Counted from the first letter of the stretch, positions 9,111 through 18,171 are shown. The stretch is DNA of 39,030 nt from Vibrio sp. 10N.261.45.E2 (GCF_002875705.1 NZ_MCZZ01000126.1:1-39030); one strand, 5' to 3'. The notes: generated by a model not told the origin, from the sequence alone. A program made the numbers and translations.

Positions 9111-9757
9111 TATAATTCTCCAGCCAAGCGGTAACCAACGCCGCGGTGTGTTTCGATATTTAACGTTGGTAATTTCTGACGCAAGCGCAGTATGTGATTA
9201 TCAATAGTTCGGGTACTAGGAAAAGCTTGATAACCCCAAATTTTATTGAGTAACTCATCTCGGTGAAACACACGGCTTTGGTTCTGAACAAACAATACCA
9301 ATAGCTGAAACTCTTTAGGTTTTAATGTGATTGGGCTTTCGTCCAGATAAGCGATTCGCTCCGACAAGTTGATTTGGATGTTGGCGTAATTTAAGTGGCT
9401 AACACCTAACGGACGAAGCTGAGTAATGACGCGAGCGAGTAATTCATCGTTAGAAAATGGCTTAGTGACGTAATCTTTAGCGCCCGCCATTAACCCTTCA
9501 ACGCGTTGCTGAACTTCTACTTTAGCGGTTAACACAATCACAGGCAGCGCTTTGAGGAGCAACCAATTTGGAAGGTGTTGCAAGCTGTCGCCGTCTTCAA
9601 GCTGTCGGTCTAGTATCACCAGATCGGCTCGAAACCATTGCTTGCTGGCACTCTCTGAATCCTTAGCCCAAAGGCATTGGTAACCATTGGACTCAAAGAA
9701 GCTGACGAGCCCTTGTCCAAGCAGATGGTCGTCTTCAATCAGCAGTAGGGTGTTCAT
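9110..9757 (-). CDS. OmpR/PhoB-family response regulator (CarR/VprA-like)
   Basis: Protein of 215 residues. The receiver domain (about residues 1-115) has acidic pocket ED at 8-9, phospho-acceptor Asp at about residue 50 (DLVILDRQ) and the LTAK switch motif. The C-terminal winged-helix domain (about residues 125-213) has FHRDELLNKIWG and RTIDNHILRLRQKL. I chose the ATG at 9757 (MNTLLLIEDDH) rather than an upstream start at 9811 because it has a GGAAAT ribosome binding site and leaves a normal receiver start. It overlaps the kinase gene by 23 bp. With DUF2861 and a DUF3404-like sensor, this resembles CarRS/VprAB of V. cholerae, which responds to cationic peptides, acid and Ca2+; orthology is inferred. 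Confidence 0.85.
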   Translation of the reverse strand: MNTLLLIEDDHLLGQGLVSFFESNGYQCLWAKDSESASKQWFRADLVILDRQLEDGDSLQHLPNWLLLKALPVIVLTAKVEVQQRVEGLMAGAKDYVTKPFSNDELLARVITQLRPLGVSHLNYANIQINLSERIAYLDESPITLKPKEFQLLVLFVQNQSRVFHRDELLNKIWGYQAFPSTRTIDNHILRLRQKLPTLNIETHRGVGYRLAGEL

Positions 9758-11144
9758 AAGCAATTTCCAAAATACAGCGGGTAGGATTACGAAGAATAAT
9801 GAGGCGGCCATTCGCTTGTTGCATCAAGTGTTCGACAATAGTCAGGCCAATGCCCATGTTATCTTGTTTGTGCGCTTCACTTGGTGTGATACGGGATATG
9901 ATTCGTTGTATCGGCGAAGGGAAGTGCCCCTCGTCTTGCACTTCAATCGTCAGCTTGTCTCCGAGTTCGGCCTTTACCAAAACCTCACCTTTACCGTGTT
10001 GTTTAGCATTCTTGATTAGATTATCCAAGCAGATGGTTAGCCAGTAATAAGGCAAGTTGAGTTCAACTTCACGCGCTTCACATTGATAAGAAATATTGTG
10101 TTTATCACATACATGGTCGAGCCACTCTTCTAATGATGCGTTTTGCTTTAACAAAGGTTCTGACTGATCCGAACTTAAGTACACTTTGCTGTTTTCGGTG
10201 AGCTGAGAGAGCCTTTGATAGTCAGATATTAAGCGCCAAACCGCACTTTGAGTCTCATCAGAAAAGTCATCGTAGCGATTTCGGAACATCTCGACGGTCA
10301 AGCCTAGGCTAGTAATGGGCGTGCGCAGCTCATGAGTAAGAAGCTGTAAAACGAACTGCCTCTCTTTGCGCTGTTTTGTTCTTAGGTATAAGGCTCTACC
10401 GAGCCCGGAAAGCAACGTTAACAGCAATAAAAAGATCAATGTTTTCATGACCAGGTTGTCATTGCTAAGCTCGCTTAAGCACAAATTGCTGTAACGAAAA
10501 GAGCAGGTTTCACCCGTTAATGATAGCCCTTGCTGTTCTGCGATAGGTTGCCAAACATCTAAGGGAATGGCTTTCCAGCCTTGTTCACCACTTAACCAAA
10601 GTACATCGTCTTGCTGCCAAGCGCGGTACCCATTGAGTAGTGCTTCTCTGCCTTGAGCGGATAGTGCTGCTAGCTTGGAATATAAAGGGTGTTGAGGGTT
10701 GGTAATACTCAAAAATGGGCGAATTTGCTCGCCTACGTCTGGGTAAGTTGCCAAATAACGATCAGCAAAACTTCCACCGGCGGGGTGTTGTTTGGAATGC
10801 GCTGCAAACCAAATGGAATCCAATGCTTGTTGCTGACAAAAAGCGAGTTCGAACTCGATGGCATCATCTAATGAAGAGTTATTGCTTTCAATCGCTTGGC
10901 AATGATCTTGTATGGAAGCTAACGCTGCGATGTCGTCCCAACTGAATTGGTTGAAATCGGGATAGCGACTACTTTCATGAAGCAGAACTTTCGGATACTG
11001 AGCCAACGCTTGTTGAGAAACCAAGATTGGGGATGATTGCCAGCTCAGTTGATACAGGGTTTGCCACTTGTCTTGCAAACTTTGGGCATTGGCTAGCATA
11101 GGGAGCCAAAGAGTCAAACAAAGGGCTAATGTCAGCCTGCGCAT
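9735..11144 (-). CDS. Sensor histidine kinase (DUF3404-type sensor domain, CarS/VprB-like)
   Basis: Protein of 469 residues. It has an N-terminal signal/anchor (residues 1-21), a periplasmic sensor of about 210 residues with several Cys (HCQAIE, AFCQQQ, ETCSF, NLCLS), and one transmembrane helix (about 231-253). The HisKA domain has its phospho-His at about 271 (LLTHELRTPITS). The HATPase domain has an N-box (CLDNLIKNAKQHG) and glycine boxes (DEGHFP, MGIGLTIV). The sensor looks like DUF3404, the domain of Vibrio CarS/VprB kinases. It is first gene of an overlapping three-gene operon. The paired Cys suggest disulfides in the sensor. Signal is not determinable here. Confidence 0.85.
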   Translation of the reverse strand: MRRLTLALCLTLWLPMLANAQSLQDKWQTLYQLSWQSSPILVSQQALAQYPKVLLHESSRYPDFNQFSWDDIAALASIQDHCQAIESNNSSLDDAIEFELAFCQQQALDSIWFAAHSKQHPAGGSFADRYLATYPDVGEQIRPFLSITNPQHPLYSKLAALSAQGREALLNGYRAWQQDDVLWLSGEQGWKAIPLDVWQPIAEQQGLSLTGETCSFRYSNLCLSELSNDNLVMKTLIFLLLLTLLSGLGRALYLRTKQRKERQFVLQLLTHELRTPITSLGLTVEMFRNRYDDFSDETQSAVWRLISDYQRLSQLTENSKVYLSSDQSEPLLKQNASLEEWLDHVCDKHNISYQCEAREVELNLPYYWLTICLDNLIKNAKQHGKGEVLVKAELGDKLTIEVQDEGHFPSPIQRIISRITPSEAHKQDNMGIGLTIVEHLMQQANGRLIILRNPTRCILEIAYEHPTAD

Positions 11145-11388
11145 CCAGTTACTCTCGTTAAAAGTTGTTGGGGTGAGTCTAAAGAGTTTTCGACGAGATT
11201 TGTAACCTGAATGTCAACAAGTGTTCCTTTAACAACAAATTGTCGAGTGGGTCATGCTTTTAAATAATAAAGTAAAAATACAGTAAGTATCATCTGTTTG
11301 GGTTAAATTAGATAATTGTGTACTTATTGTCATTATCGAGTGGGTGGAGAGGACTATACTGGGCTCATACCTAACAAGAGGAACCATC

Positions 11389-11922
11389 ATGAAACTATTC
11401 ATCAAATCAGTATTGGCAATCAGTGTTTTGGCTGCAGGCTCTGCTCAGGCATTTGAACTCACGAGTAACGATATTCAAGAAGGTCATCCAATGGCGAAGA
11501 CGTTTGAATATTCTAGCTGGGGTTGTGACGGCGATAACCTATCACCACAATTGATGTGGAAAGACGCACCGGCAGGTACTAAAAGCTTCGCGATTACAGC
11601 CTACGACCCGGATGCACCAACCGAAAGCGGTTTTTGGCACTGGGTAGCGTTCGATATTCCTGCAACAGTGAACGAGTTACCTCGTGGTGTCGATATCTCT
11701 AAAGTTGGTGGCAAAGAAGGTCGCATTGATTACGGAACAGTTGGTTTCGGTGGCGCTTGTCCTCCTGAAAAAGATGGCATGCACCGTTACCAATTCACGG
11801 TTTGGGCATTACCAACGGATAAACTTGACCTAGACGAAAATACACCATCGGCTGTGGTTGGGTTCACGTTGAACAGCATGGCTTTAGACAAAGCGAAACT
11901 TACCGCAACCTATACACGTTAA
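11389..11922 (+). CDS. YbhB/YbcL-family PEBP protein, secreted
   Basis: Phosphatidylethanolamine-binding (Raf-kinase-inhibitor-like) protein of 177 residues. The start at 11389 gives a clean signal peptide (MKLFIKSVLAISVLAAGSAQA) and has an AAGAGGAA ribosome binding site; the longer frame from 11344 is not needed. Family motifs are YDPDAPTESGFWHWVAFDIP and a late GACPPEKDGMHRYQFTVWAL, which shape the anion-binding pocket. Bacterial members are exported or cytoplasmic proteins of unclear function. This one should be periplasmic. It is 54 bp upstream of an AraC gene on the same strand, with no clear terminator between, so they may be co-transcribed. Confidence 0.9.
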   Translation: MKLFIKSVLAISVLAAGSAQAFELTSNDIQEGHPMAKTFEYSSWGCDGDNLSPQLMWKDAPAGTKSFAITAYDPDAPTESGFWHWVAFDIPATVNELPRGVDISKVGGKEGRIDYGTVGFGGACPPEKDGMHRYQFTVWALPTDKLDLDENTPSAVVGFTLNSMALDKAKLTATYTR

Positions 11923-11976
11923 TAACCTATGTAGGTTAAAAGCTGATACAAGTACATAATAAGTAAGGGGGATGAG

Positions 11977-12774
11977 ATGAATCATCAATATCAAGTGACG
12001 ATATTTCGTGCAGAGCAGTTACAAAAACTGCGTAATGTGAGGATTCTATCCCCTAGTATCATTCAGATCATTTCAGGTAGTAAGCGACTGTTTTGGAAAG
12101 ATTCAGCGGCCGAGCTTTCACATTCTGAGCTGCTATTGTGCGAGGCATCCGCTTCATTAAGCTTTGAGAATATGCCTCAGAAAGGTCGTTTCTTGTCTCG
12201 AGTATTCAGCTTTCAACTCCAACCTTCTCAGGCGATGCTTGATCTAAGTGAAGAGCGTTCGAATGACCTAGGGTTGCCCACCGTGCAAGCCGATCGAAAC
12301 TTACAAGATTCTCTCAACGCTCTGTTTTCGTTTGATACGCAAAGCATGAGCAAAGAGACTCAACAGTTTTGGTTGCAGGGCTTATACCAGCAATTAGCTG
12401 AAAAAGGGGTGTTGCATCGATTGTTTGCCAGTGCCAACGTCTCGTTTAGCCAAAAGCTCAGCCATTATCTTTCACATGCACCCGATGAGAAGCACCCGTT
12501 AGAGTCGGTGGCGGATCAATTCGCGATGAGCCGAGCGACACTGATTCGAAAGCTCAAGCTGGAAGGTATGCAATATCGTGAAGTGTTGGCTGAAGTTAGG
12601 TTGAGTCACGCGCTTTATCTGATGCAAAACGGCCAACAGAATGTGGCGATGTTGGCTCAGTCTTGCGGTTACCAATCGGAAGGGCGTTTTAGTCAGCGCT
12701 TTAAAGGTAAATTTGGCTTGTCGCGAAGCGAGTACATTAAAACTGTTACCACCAATGGCGTCGCAAGAATGTAG
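11977..12774 (+). CDS. AraC-family transcriptional regulator
   Basis: Protein of 265 residues with a C-terminal double HTH of AraC/XylS type. The first HTH is PLESVADQFAMSRATLIRKLKLEG and the second ends in MLAQSCGYQSEGRFSQRFKGKFGLSRSEY, the family signature. The N-terminal part looks like a small cupin-like effector domain. A strong ribosome binding site (AAGGGGGATGAG) precedes the ATG. It lies 122 bp upstream of D-serine ammonia-lyase on the same strand and may control it, which would be unusual because enterobacterial dsdA is governed by the LysR protein DsdC. That link is inferred from position only. Confidence 0.88.
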   Translation: MNHQYQVTIFRAEQLQKLRNVRILSPSIIQIISGSKRLFWKDSAAELSHSELLLCEASASLSFENMPQKGRFLSRVFSFQLQPSQAMLDLSEERSNDLGLPTVQADRNLQDSLNALFSFDTQSMSKETQQFWLQGLYQQLAEKGVLHRLFASANVSFSQKLSHYLSHAPDEKHPLESVADQFAMSRATLIRKLKLEGMQYREVLAEVRLSHALYLMQNGQQNVAMLAQSCGYQSEGRFSQRFKGKFGLSRSEYIKTVTTNGVARM

Positions 12775-12896
12775 TCACTTTGACTCACAAAGGCTAGGAT
12801 GTAGGTCATTGAATCATCTCACAAATACCGTTCTAATAGGCTTATAACCAAGTGATTGAACGAGAGCAGAACGCTCAATATTAGATAAGGCAACCC

Positions 12897-14246
12897 ATGG
12901 CTGTATTAAACAATTATTCTGACTTGAACATCGATGCGCTTACCAGTAACTTTCCGCTGCTGAAAAACTTGATCGCGCTTGAAGAGGTAAATTGGTTTAA
13001 CCCCAAGATCACAACACTCCAAGAGGGGTTACCTTATGTAGGTTTGGACAAGAAAGACATCAACGATGCGAGCTTGAGGCTGCAAAGGTTTGCTCCTTAT
13101 CTAGCCAAGGCGTTTCCTGAAACTCAAGTGACCAATGGCATCATCGAGTCTGAGCTTATTGATATTCCATCGATGAAATCAGCATTAGAAGCGCATTATC
13201 AGCAGCCTATCAAAGGACGCTTGATGATGAAGAAAGATAGCCATTTGCCGATTTCAGGTTCAATCAAAGCGCGTGGCGGTATTTATGAAGTGCTAACGCA
13301 TGCCGAAAAGCTGGCGATTGAAGCTGGGTTACTGTGTGAGAGTGATGACTACAGCAAGTTGCTCGAACCTGAATTTCGTGACTTCTTCCAACAATACAGC
13401 ATTGCAGTAGGTTCAACGGGTAATCTAGGTATGTCGATCGGTATCATGAGTGCAAAATTGGGCTTTACGGTCTCTGTTCACATGTCGGCAGACGCGAGAG
13501 CTTGGAAGAAAAGCAAACTTCGTGAACATGGGGTCAACGTTGTTGAATATGAACAAGATTATGGCGTTGCAGTGGAACAAGGGCGTAAAGAGGCAGAGCA
13601 AGACCCACGATGCTTTTTCATTGATGATGAAAACTCGCAAACCCTGTTCCTCGGCTACTCAGTGGCAGGGCAAAGGCTCAAACAGCAGTTTGAACAACAA
13701 CACATTTCAGTGGATAAAGAACACCCACTATTTGTTTACTTGCCATGTGGAGTAGGTGGTGGACCCGGTGGTGTGGCATTTGGCTTGAAGATGGCTTTTG
13801 GTAACCATGTTCATTGTATTTTTGCTGAGCCGACCCATTCTCCTTGTATGTTGCTCGGTGTTCACACTGGGTTGCATGATGAGATTGCGGTGCAAGATCT
13901 TGGTATCGATAACTTAACAGCTGCGGATGGTTTGGCGGTGGGCCGAGCATCGGGCTTTGTCGGTCGTGCGATGGAGCGCTTGCTTGATGGTTATTACACA
14001 TTAACCGATGAACGCATGTATCGATTGTTAGGCGAACTGAACCAAGCAGAGGGCATTCAACTTGAGCCGTCAGCATTAGCGGGTATGCCGGGTGCGATTC
14101 ATGTTGAGCAAAATAGTGAATACCTTGCTCGTCTAGAAGTTGATGAGTCGATGCTAGCGAATGCAACACACCTTGTCTGGGCGACTGGCGGAGGCATGGT
14201 GCCATCACAAGAAATGGCAGCGTACTTAGCTAAGTCATCGGTTTAA
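12897..14246 (+). CDS. dsdA: D-serine ammonia-lyase (D-serine dehydratase)
   Basis: PLP enzyme converting D-serine to pyruvate and ammonia. The 449-residue length and sequence fit DsdA. The PLP Lys is at about residue 124 in [14 protein letters not shown], the phosphate-binding loop is [11 protein letters not shown], and the late glycine-rich loop is [14 protein letters not shown]. It is cytoplasmic. The upstream neighbour is an AraC gene rather than dsdC, and no DsdX permease is next to it. A D-aminoacylase-type enzyme 8 kb downstream could supply D-amino acids, but a link is speculative. A weak hairpin follows at 14280. Confidence 0.93.
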   Translation: MAVLNNYSDLNIDALTSNFPLLKNLIALEEVNWFNPKITTLQEGLPYVGLDKKDINDASLRLQRFAPYLAKAFPETQVTNGIIESELIDIPSMKSALEAHYQQPIKGRLMMKKDSHLPISGSIKARGGIYEVLTHAEKLAIEAGLLCESDDYSKLLEPEFRDFFQQYSIAVGSTGNLGMSIGIMSAKLGFTVSVHMSADARAWKKSKLREHGVNVVEYEQDYGVAVEQGRKEAEQDPRCFFIDDENSQTLFLGYSVAGQRLKQQFEQQHISVDKEHPLFVYLPCGVGGGPGGVAFGLKMAFGNHVHCIFAEPTHSPCMLLGVHTGLHDEIAVQDLGIDNLTAADGLAVGRASGFVGRAMERLLDGYYTLTDERMYRLLGELNQAEGIQLEPSALAGMPGAIHVEQNSEYLARLEVDESMLANATHLVWATGGGMVPSQEMAAYLAKSSV

Positions 14247-14279
14247 CCCTAGAGCTGTTAAAACGATAAGTCATGATAG

Positions 14280-14313
14280 AAGAGTGTTGTTTATCGCTTG
14301 AACACACTCTTTC
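14280..14313 (+). terminator. Possible terminator after dsdA
   Basis: Seven-bp stem AGAGTGT / ACACTCT (14281-14287 with 14304-14310) with a 16-nt loop, followed by TTTCTC. The stem is short and the loop long, so the call is weak. Confidence 0.4.
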
Positions 14314-14453
14314 TCACCTCTAACCCCCCACCGTAATTCAAACAATAACTTGCGCAGATCGTTATCCCAAACACACATTTTATAAATTAAGCTTCTTAGA
14401 TGTTCTAACTATCAGTTAGGTTGAGTGGCATTCAACTTGATAGGGATTGAGCA

Positions 14454-15254
14454 ATGCAAACGGATAAAGTGAACCAGACAAGACACATCAACACACCAGA
14501 AAAATTACTACAGCGCTTAGATGCGATTGGGGGATCTTTGGAAGCATCGGGTAAGGCTCATGCTTTACTGGGGTTGGGCTCAGTGGGTATTGAAACGGAA
14601 CGGCTTGATCAGTATTCAGATGTCGATTTTTTCGCGATAGTACAAGCTGGACACAAGCAGTATTTCTTAGACAGTTTGCATTGGCTATCTGATATTCACC
14701 CAATCGACTACGCAGTGAGAAATACCGTCGATGGCTATAAGGTCCTGTACGCTGACGGAATCTTTTGTGAGTTTGCAGTGTTTGAACCCCACGAATTAGC
14801 GCATATCCCATTTGCAGAAGGGCGCATAGTTTGGCAGCAACCTGAATTTGATACTCAGTGCTGTATCCCACCCCAAAAGGCGGAGGCAGAGGCCAATTCG
14901 CAAGAGTGGATCATAGGCGAAGCACTTACCAATCTTTATGTGGGTATGTCTCGTTATAACCGAGGTGAAAAGCTGTCGGGCAGTCGGTTTGTTCAATCTT
15001 ACGCTCTCGATCGTTTAATTGATCTTGTGGATCAAATTGAACAGTCTGAGCCTGAATTCGTTGATGAATTTATGTCGGATAGAAGGTTGGAAGCGCGCTT
15101 TCCTAAATTTGCCCAACTGCTACCAAACTTTACCCAAGGTTACGAGCGTACTGCTGAGTCTGCTCTTGCTCAACTAGCGTTCCTCAACACTCATTTTACG
15201 GTCAATCAAGCCATGTGTGACCGAATCACTGAACTGTGTTTAGGTAAAGATTAG
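14454..15254 (+). CDS. Nucleotidyltransferase-fold protein (adenylyltransferase-like)
   Basis: Protein of 266 residues with a nucleotidyltransferase fold: the G-loop LGLGSVG (residues 39-45) and the catalytic Asp pair SDVDFF (D56, D58). A helical C-terminal half resembles aminoglycoside or lincosamide nucleotidyltransferases. Vibrio homologues of this kind are often mislabelled as oxalate:formate antiporter, but no membrane segment is visible. The substrate is unknown; a resistance function is not implied. The protein is cytoplasmic. It is a single-gene unit with 207 bp of upstream sequence. Confidence 0.7.
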   Translation: MQTDKVNQTRHINTPEKLLQRLDAIGGSLEASGKAHALLGLGSVGIETERLDQYSDVDFFAIVQAGHKQYFLDSLHWLSDIHPIDYAVRNTVDGYKVLYADGIFCEFAVFEPHELAHIPFAEGRIVWQQPEFDTQCCIPPQKAEAEANSQEWIIGEALTNLYVGMSRYNRGEKLSGSRFVQSYALDRLIDLVDQIEQSEPEFVDEFMSDRRLEARFPKFAQLLPNFTQGYERTAESALAQLAFLNTHFTVNQAMCDRITELCLGKD

Positions 15255-15272
15255 GGCTGCAACTAGAAAGTA

Positions 15273-15368
15273 ATGAAGGAGCGTTTACAAGAGATGCTTC
15301 GTCCTATTCGTGAAGTAAGAGCTGAGCTATTGAGTAATAAAGAACAGCTTATCGAAACAAGAATCTAA
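15273..15368 (+). pseudogene. 31-codon ORF resembling a tRNA-synthetase C-terminal tail fragment
   Basis: A short open frame, MKERLQEMLRPIREVRAELL and about 11 more residues. The pattern LxxxLRPIRExRAEL resembles the C-terminal helix of some bacterial tryptophanyl-tRNA synthetases. No upstream body of such a gene is present: the nucleotidyltransferase gene ends 18 bp before. It could be a relic of a deleted gene or an unrelated small peptide. The ribosome binding site is poor. Low confidence. Confidence 0.25.
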
Positions 15369-15515
15369 TATTCAATAACATAACTGTATGTAAATAAAGT
15401 CAATTGAGTTGAATGGTAACTGCAATTATTTATAAAATCGACCTTTATAAATGGAACTGAGGTTGCTATTGCAAAGTACGATCTTAGATACCAGCATTCA
15501 AATCATGGTAACCAA

Positions 15516-15884
15516 ATGAAAATTAACGCTTTATTTCCTGCTCTATTTTCGGCTTTGGCTTTAATGTCTGGCTGCTCAGATGTGGTCAGCGATGAGTACT
15601 CGACTTATGCGCAAGCGAAAGACGAGCGCTTGTTTGACAGAGGTTGGTTACCCGACATTTTGCCTGAAGCTACCGTGAAGATTGAAGTGAATAACGATCT
15701 GGATGCTAATACTTCAGAAGGAAGCTTCATCATCAACCAGTCAGCATTGTCTGAATTTATTGGCCAACTAAAGCCGGCTGAATCTAACAATCAATTTCAA
15801 TTTGTCGATGGCGACAATGTTTGGGTGTTCAAGGTAGGTGATGATAATTTAGTTTCCTACACGCTCAATAAGCGCGAAGGCTAA
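15516..15884 (+). CDS. Small lipoprotein of unknown function
   Basis: Protein of 122 residues with a lipoprotein signal ending LALMSGC, so Cys20 should be lipidated. The mature part (about 100 residues) is acidic and contains DRGWLPDILPEA, a motif found in many uncharacterised gammaproteobacterial lipoproteins. A short beta-rich tail follows (NVWVFKVGDDNLVSYTLN). The residue after Cys is Ser, which favours outer-membrane sorting by the usual +2 rule. It is a monocistronic unit; no function can be assigned. Confidence 0.75.
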   Translation: MKINALFPALFSALALMSGCSDVVSDEYSTYAQAKDERLFDRGWLPDILPEATVKIEVNNDLDANTSEGSFIINQSALSEFIGQLKPAESNNQFQFVDGDNVWVFKVGDDNLVSYTLNKREG

Positions 15885-15896
15885 GTTAAGCAATTT

Positions 15897-15944
15897 CAAC
15901 CTACATGTCTTTAACTAGTTATTAGCTATGCGTCATGTAGGTTG
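15897..15944. repeat. 11-bp perfect inverted repeat
   Basis: CAACCTACATG (15897-15907) and CATGTAGGTTG (15934-15944) are perfect complements around 26 nt. There is no T-run on either side, so this is not a classical terminator. It follows the lipoprotein gene. Confidence 0.6.
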
Positions 15945-16023
15945 TCGAATGAGGTTATTGACCTAACTGTGTTAAGCCATCGCCCAATAAACCTTTATCA
16001 CTCTAAGTTACAGGAAGGACAGA

Positions 16024-16401
16024 ATGGAAATTAGTCAGTTGGATCACTTGGTATTAACCGTGAGTGATTTACAAGTTACGGTCGACTTTTATCAGCGGGT
16101 GCTTGGAATGAAGCCTATTGAATTTGGCGAGGGCAGGTTGGCGTTGTCATTTGGGACGCAGAAAATCAATTTACACCTCAGTGGTAACGAGTTCGAACCA
16201 AAGGCAAGGTGTGTACAGGTCGGTAGTGCAGACCTCTGCTTTGTTACCAATATACCAATTGCTGAGGTAGCCGAACATATTCAAGCGCAAAACGTCTTGA
16301 TAGAAGAAGGCCCTGTGCCGCGAACCGGTGCAATGGGAAAAATAGTTTCTGTTTATATTCGAGATCCTGACGGTAACCTGATTGAAATCTCGAATTATTA
16401 G
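16024..16401 (+). CDS. VOC-superfamily protein (glyoxalase/dioxygenase-like)
   Basis: Protein of 125 residues with the two beta-alpha-beta-beta-beta modules of vicinal oxygen chelate proteins. Candidate metal ligands are His8 (LDHLVLTV), His51 (INLHLSG) and Glu121 (NLIEIS). It ends with IRDPDGNLIEISNY, the classic C-terminal strand. It resembles the short members annotated as VOC family virulence protein (STM3117-like). It is cytoplasmic; the substrate is unknown. An AGGAAGG ribosome binding site precedes the ATG. Confidence 0.85.
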   Translation: MEISQLDHLVLTVSDLQVTVDFYQRVLGMKPIEFGEGRLALSFGTQKINLHLSGNEFEPKARCVQVGSADLCFVTNIPIAEVAEHIQAQNVLIEEGPVPRTGAMGKIVSVYIRDPDGNLIEISNY

Positions 16402-16538
16402 GCTTAAGCACTCAATCCGTACTTTTTTGTTTACTCTTTCAAAGCACGATTTTTCGTGTCTACTCCGCTTATCACTGGATGTCATCAGCCAAATAAAATA
16501 CAATCGAACAATGTTTTATTAATTCGTGCTTTATCATT

Positions 16539-16901
16539 ATGATGAGAAATTTACTCATATTCATCGTTAGCCTGTTTTTCTTAACAGCTTGTTCTTCCAC
16601 GAGTAATCATCAGTTAGACGACGAAACATTGAGTACAGAAGACACTATGTCTAAAAGTGTAGAGGAAGAGAGTATTCTCGAGACCTCAACGGATGCAAAT
16701 GCTGAGACCAGCGTCGAACCTTCTCAAGTAGTTGCGACGGAAACAACCGAAAGCGATGCTAAGAGTGACGGTGAAAAAGGCATCGGAAGCTATTTTATCC
16801 GCCATAACAAACCGACTAAGACCGTGATTAAGTCGCTAGAAGGCGTGACAGATGCATTGAACGTGATGACGTTTGGGATATTTGCCACGGGTAACGGTTA
16901 A
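16539..16901 (+). CDS. Small acidic lipoprotein of unknown function
   Basis: Protein of 120 residues with a lipobox (FFLTAC, Cys18). A low-complexity Ser/Thr/Glu/Asp-rich linker (about residues 20-80) follows, then a conserved-looking C-terminal patch, IGSYFIRHNKPTKTVIKSLEGV. The second ATG (16542) would serve equally; the ribosome binding site is poor for both. It is probably an outer-membrane lipoprotein in which the C-terminal patch does the work. A strong terminator follows. Confidence 0.65.
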   Translation: MMRNLLIFIVSLFFLTACSSTSNHQLDDETLSTEDTMSKSVEEESILETSTDANAETSVEPSQVVATETTESDAKSDGEKGIGSYFIRHNKPTKTVIKSLEGVTDALNVMTFGIFATGNG

Positions 16902-16945
16902 GCTATTTATAAAGAGCGCTAACCCAATAGATAGAACAAAACGTG

Positions 16946-16970
16946 AAGGCGAACCAAGTGTTCGCCTTTT
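16946..16970 (+). terminator. Rho-independent terminator (GGCGAAC family)
   Basis: Stem AAGGCGAAC / GTTCGCCTT (16946-16954 with 16960-16968), 5-nt loop, then T-run. One of four near-identical terminators in the window. The rest of the gap 16902-17256 shows no gene. Confidence 0.9.
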
Positions 16971-17256
16971 TTGATCTTCTAACTTGGGCATCTTTCTACC
17001 TAATCATCGTGTTCACTTCTCTGGGTATTTGAGTCATGCGGCGGTCAATGAAAATAGGAAATTATTAGTTCTGGAAGGGACTAGCCGAATTTACCCTGTT
17101 TGACTTGTTATATGCATCAAGGGTTCTAATACTCATCCCAAAGTAAGTAGTGAAATCTGATCTTGCAGAGACAAGACTTATATTCACTTATGAGCATAGT
17201 AAAATGCTTGCTGTAAAGTTCGTTTAGGTTAGTTATCAATATTCTAGGGAAGAGAT

Positions 17257-18120
17257 ATGAAGAATAAGAGTGTGTTTTTAAGTGTCGCGATGGTGATGTT
17301 GTCAGCTCAAGCAAATGCATCAGATGCGAACCATGAGTCTGTATCCGACGGTGTTATTGCGGAACAAAGAGCGAAGCTTTCTGAAAATACCCAAGGGCAA
17401 GGCTTTGGTCCTCAGGCGCCACGAGATCTAGGTTCATTGGAAGGTACAAATACCAGACTGTTTTCGGATGCCCCTGATTCTACAGCGATGAACTTATGTA
17501 ATATCCACTTTCATAAAAACGCCGAGCATAAAGGCGGCGAGTTTACCCAATACGCTGGCAACGGTGATGGCAAGGGGTTCCAGAGCGGTTTCAAATATAC
17601 AGGCAAGCTGAGTGCTGCTGAGCTAAAACCATTTGAGAGCAAGGTTTGTCCGAGCGATCACGGATCGTTGCATTCGGGCGATACCATTGAAGTTCACTAT
17701 GTTTATTCAACGGCGCAAGTTGAACCGGGTGAAACACTGGGCGCTTGTTTTAACGATGCCATTACCAACCCGCAACTGCGTGTCGAAACCCAAGTTTACG
17801 TATTAGTGAATGACGACAAAGCACTCGACTTTGAAGCATTGGCTGAGCACTCAAAAGTGAATGGCTTACACCAAGCACCAAACATTCCTCAAAATACGGG
17901 GTCAGCGATTCAATATGCAGGTTCTACAACGGGTCCTGGTTACAATGAGCAAGGTTCACCTTTCCAAGTCACCTGGAGCGTCCGTCCACAAGTAGCGAAA
18001 GTAAACATTGCGACTGTGGGTAGCTGGTGTGAAGGGAACGACTTCAACGAAGATCACGCCCACGGTGTGAGAAACTTGGTGGTTAACCCTGAGTTGTTAT
18101 CGCCTATTCGTAACGACTAG
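17257..18120 (+). CDS. Periplasmic carbonic anhydrase, delta-class-like
   Basis: Protein of 287 residues with a signal peptide (MKNKSVFLSVAMVMLSAQANA). The motif MNLCNIHFHKNAEHKGGEF contains His84, His86 and His91, a likely zinc site. It matches my recollection of bacterial proteins annotated delta-class carbonic anhydrase (the CA_like family related to diatom TWCA1). Four Cys (81, and those in SKVCPSD, LGACFND, GSWCEG) could form two disulfides in the periplasm. The role would be CO2/bicarbonate interconversion in the periplasm. It is monocistronic with its own terminator. The assignment rests on motif recognition, so a non-catalytic relative is possible. Confidence 0.65.
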   Translation: MKNKSVFLSVAMVMLSAQANASDANHESVSDGVIAEQRAKLSENTQGQGFGPQAPRDLGSLEGTNTRLFSDAPDSTAMNLCNIHFHKNAEHKGGEFTQYAGNGDGKGFQSGFKYTGKLSAAELKPFESKVCPSDHGSLHSGDTIEVHYVYSTAQVEPGETLGACFNDAITNPQLRVETQVYVLVNDDKALDFEALAEHSKVNGLHQAPNIPQNTGSAIQYAGSTTGPGYNEQGSPFQVTWSVRPQVAKVNIATVGSWCEGNDFNEDHAHGVRNLVVNPELLSPIRND

Positions 18121-18144
18121 GCGATTCTGAAGAATAAAATGATC

Positions 18145-18171
18145 AAGGCGAGCCAATAGGTTCGCCTTTTT
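18145..18171 (+). terminator. Rho-independent terminator (GGCGAAC family)
   Basis: Stem AAGGCGAGCC / GGTTCGCCTT (18145-18154 with 18159-18168, one G-U pair), then TTTT. It ends the carbonic anhydrase unit. The gap to 18442 also holds a CT-rich tract (about 18221-18260) and the promoter of the next gene. Confidence 0.9.

Noticed and set aside
11327..11360. TTGTCA and TATACT as a sigma-70 promoter for the PEBP gene
   Set aside because: The spacing of 22 bp is too long for a standard promoter; TATACT alone may still be a -10.
13678..14208. 176-codon open frame on the minus strand inside dsdA
   Set aside because: It lies wholly within a well-supported dsdA gene, its translation has no family resemblance, and it is His/Gln-rich, as expected for a shadow frame.
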